Below are positions 5,364 to 5,897 of a stretch of DNA of 5,897 nt, one piece after another. Positions within the stretch are counted from its first letter, which is position 1. Every line of letters starts with the position of its first letter. Location: NCBI GenBank assembly GCA_021780705.1, contig JAJXYG010000126.1:1-5897 (forward strand). Reading direction: 5' to 3'. The notes beneath the pieces are model-generated. The model did no database searches. It saw only the letters and a program-made list of their open reading frames with translations, and was not told where the DNA came from. The DNA is from Bacteroidota bacterium. GTDB lineage: Bacteria > Bacteroidota > Bacteroidia > Chitinophagales > Chitinophagaceae. The translations under genes and the position numbers were made by a program.

Positions 5364-5710
5364 AATATATTAATCAGTGTGAGTGTGCGATTTTTTGATA
5401 AAGGTTCGAAAGTCCTCTTCCGCCCCGGTCATCCTCTCTTGCACAAAATCATATTAAAAAAATTAAATTATCAGGTCCGCCCTATCCTATCCTTCCAATT
5501 TTTCCCGTAAGGTAATACTCCAGACGCTTTGCCTACTCAAAGTTCAAAAAATTGCCCGGATTGCAAAAACCCGGCCCTTTGCAAGGCTGAGGTCCAATTC
5601 CTTACTCAAGAAAATGCCCTGCATCAGGTCGGGAAAAGATTGACATAAGAAAAAATTCATTTTTTATTGAGTGGTAAAAATGCCAACTTTATAAGTGAAA
5701 ATTGGCCGGA
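5364..5710. other. Intergenic region with no recognisable gene
   Basis: Two co-oriented minus-strand genes are separated by 347 bases. I found no recognisable coding frame, RNA gene or convincing -7/-33 promoter. It contains an AT-rich patch near 5450-5470, a TTGCAAA inverted repeat (annotated separately) and an A/T-only hairpin near 5649-5667 that is too weak to call. It presumably holds the promoter of the 12-helix protein and the end of the upstream transcript. Confidence 0.6.
5561..5584. repeat. Inverted repeat TTGCAAA-N10-TTTGCAA
   Basis: Seven-base perfect arms at 5561-5567 and 5578-5584 enclose a GC-rich 10-base loop. It could be an RNA hairpin at the end of the transcript from 5711 upward, but it has no U-run on the minus-strand side and sits about 127 bases past that stop codon. 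It could equally be a protein-binding site. No function is assigned. Confidence 0.35.
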
Positions 5711-5897
5711 TCAGGAAATTGCCAGCATCCGGTCGAGTGCCAGCTTGGCCAGTTTTTTTCCCAGGAGAACCGGTGTGTCGAGCAGCTCATCGCCACCTGT
5801 CAGGCAGGTGATTATCGGGGTGCCGTAGGCTCCGAAAGCGGTCAGGTGTTCTCCTAACGGAACGGTTGGAGTAACCGCGCCCCAGGGGGCATCCAGG
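5711..5897 (-). CDS. C-terminal 61 residues of an unrecognised protein; start lies beyond the window
   Basis: Translation of the minus strand gives one open frame from the window edge to TGA at 5713-5711. It reads LDAPWGAVTPTVPLGEHL, then TAFGAYGTPIITCLTGGDEL, then LDTPVLLGKKLAKLALDRM and LAIS. The codons are rich in ctg, gcc, acc and ggc and the peptide has protein-like alternation of strands, turns and a terminal amphipathic helix (about the last 18 residues). This supports real coding. The GTPIITCLTGGDE segment looks like a core strand followed by a glycine turn, and an alpha/beta fold is plausible. I do not recognise the family and assign no function. It reads in the same direction as the 12-helix protein but 347 bases upstream of it, so co-transcription is uncertain. 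Confidence 0.65.
   Translation of the reverse strand, partial: LDAPWGAVTPTVPLGEHLTAFGAYGTPIITCLTGGDELLDTPVLLGKKLAKLALDRMLAIS

Noticed and set aside
5649..5667. A/T-only hairpin AAAAAAT-TC-ATTTTTT
   Set aside because: The stem consists of A-T pairs in an AT-rich stretch and could easily arise by composition.

Overview
The window looks like chromosomal DNA from a member of the Bacteroidetes. The proteins have that flavour, start codons lack clear Shine-Dalgarno sequences, and two promoters carry a TAnnTTTR-type -7 box. No rRNA, tRNA, CRISPR array, insertion sequence or integrase is visible. A species cannot be named from the sequence.

Positions 1-3055 form a sulfide/persulfide handling cluster, all on the minus strand. 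In transcription order it starts with a three-domain metallo-beta-lactamase/pseudo-rhodanese/rhodanese protein of the CstB or persulfide-dioxygenase-rhodanese type (3055-1637). Two different single-domain rhodaneses follow (1575-1294 and 1278-967), then a small two-helix DUF2892 membrane protein (963-715). After a 325-base gap comes the N-terminal third of a type II sulfide:quinone oxidoreductase (389 to beyond position 1). The likely scheme is that SQR oxidises sulfide to persulfide at the membrane, the rhodaneses pass sulfane sulfur between carriers, and the dioxygenase-rhodanese converts persulfide to sulfite and thiosulfate. The SQR gene appears to have its own promoter, with a perfect GTGA-N6-TCAC palindrome placed as expected for a Crp/Fnr-family activator.

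Positions 3056-3583 are a long divergent intergenic region. On its right side are TGAC/GTCA repeats and a -7-like box in front of a plus-strand FMN-binding split-barrel (pyridoxamine-phosphate-oxidase-like) gene (3584-4033). Convergent to it is a 413-residue protein with about 12 membrane segments (5363-4122). Its histidines lie in predicted helices 2, 6 and 10, a layout recalling a heme-copper oxidase subunit I that has lost most of its copper site. After another 347-base gap without a recognisable gene, the window ends inside the C-terminus of an unrecognised minus-strand gene (5897-5711).

Most of the window is a known type of system. The least described items are the oxidase-like membrane protein, the Crp/Fnr-type sites near the SQR and flavin-protein genes, and the in-frame split between the second rhodanese and its DUF2892 partner.
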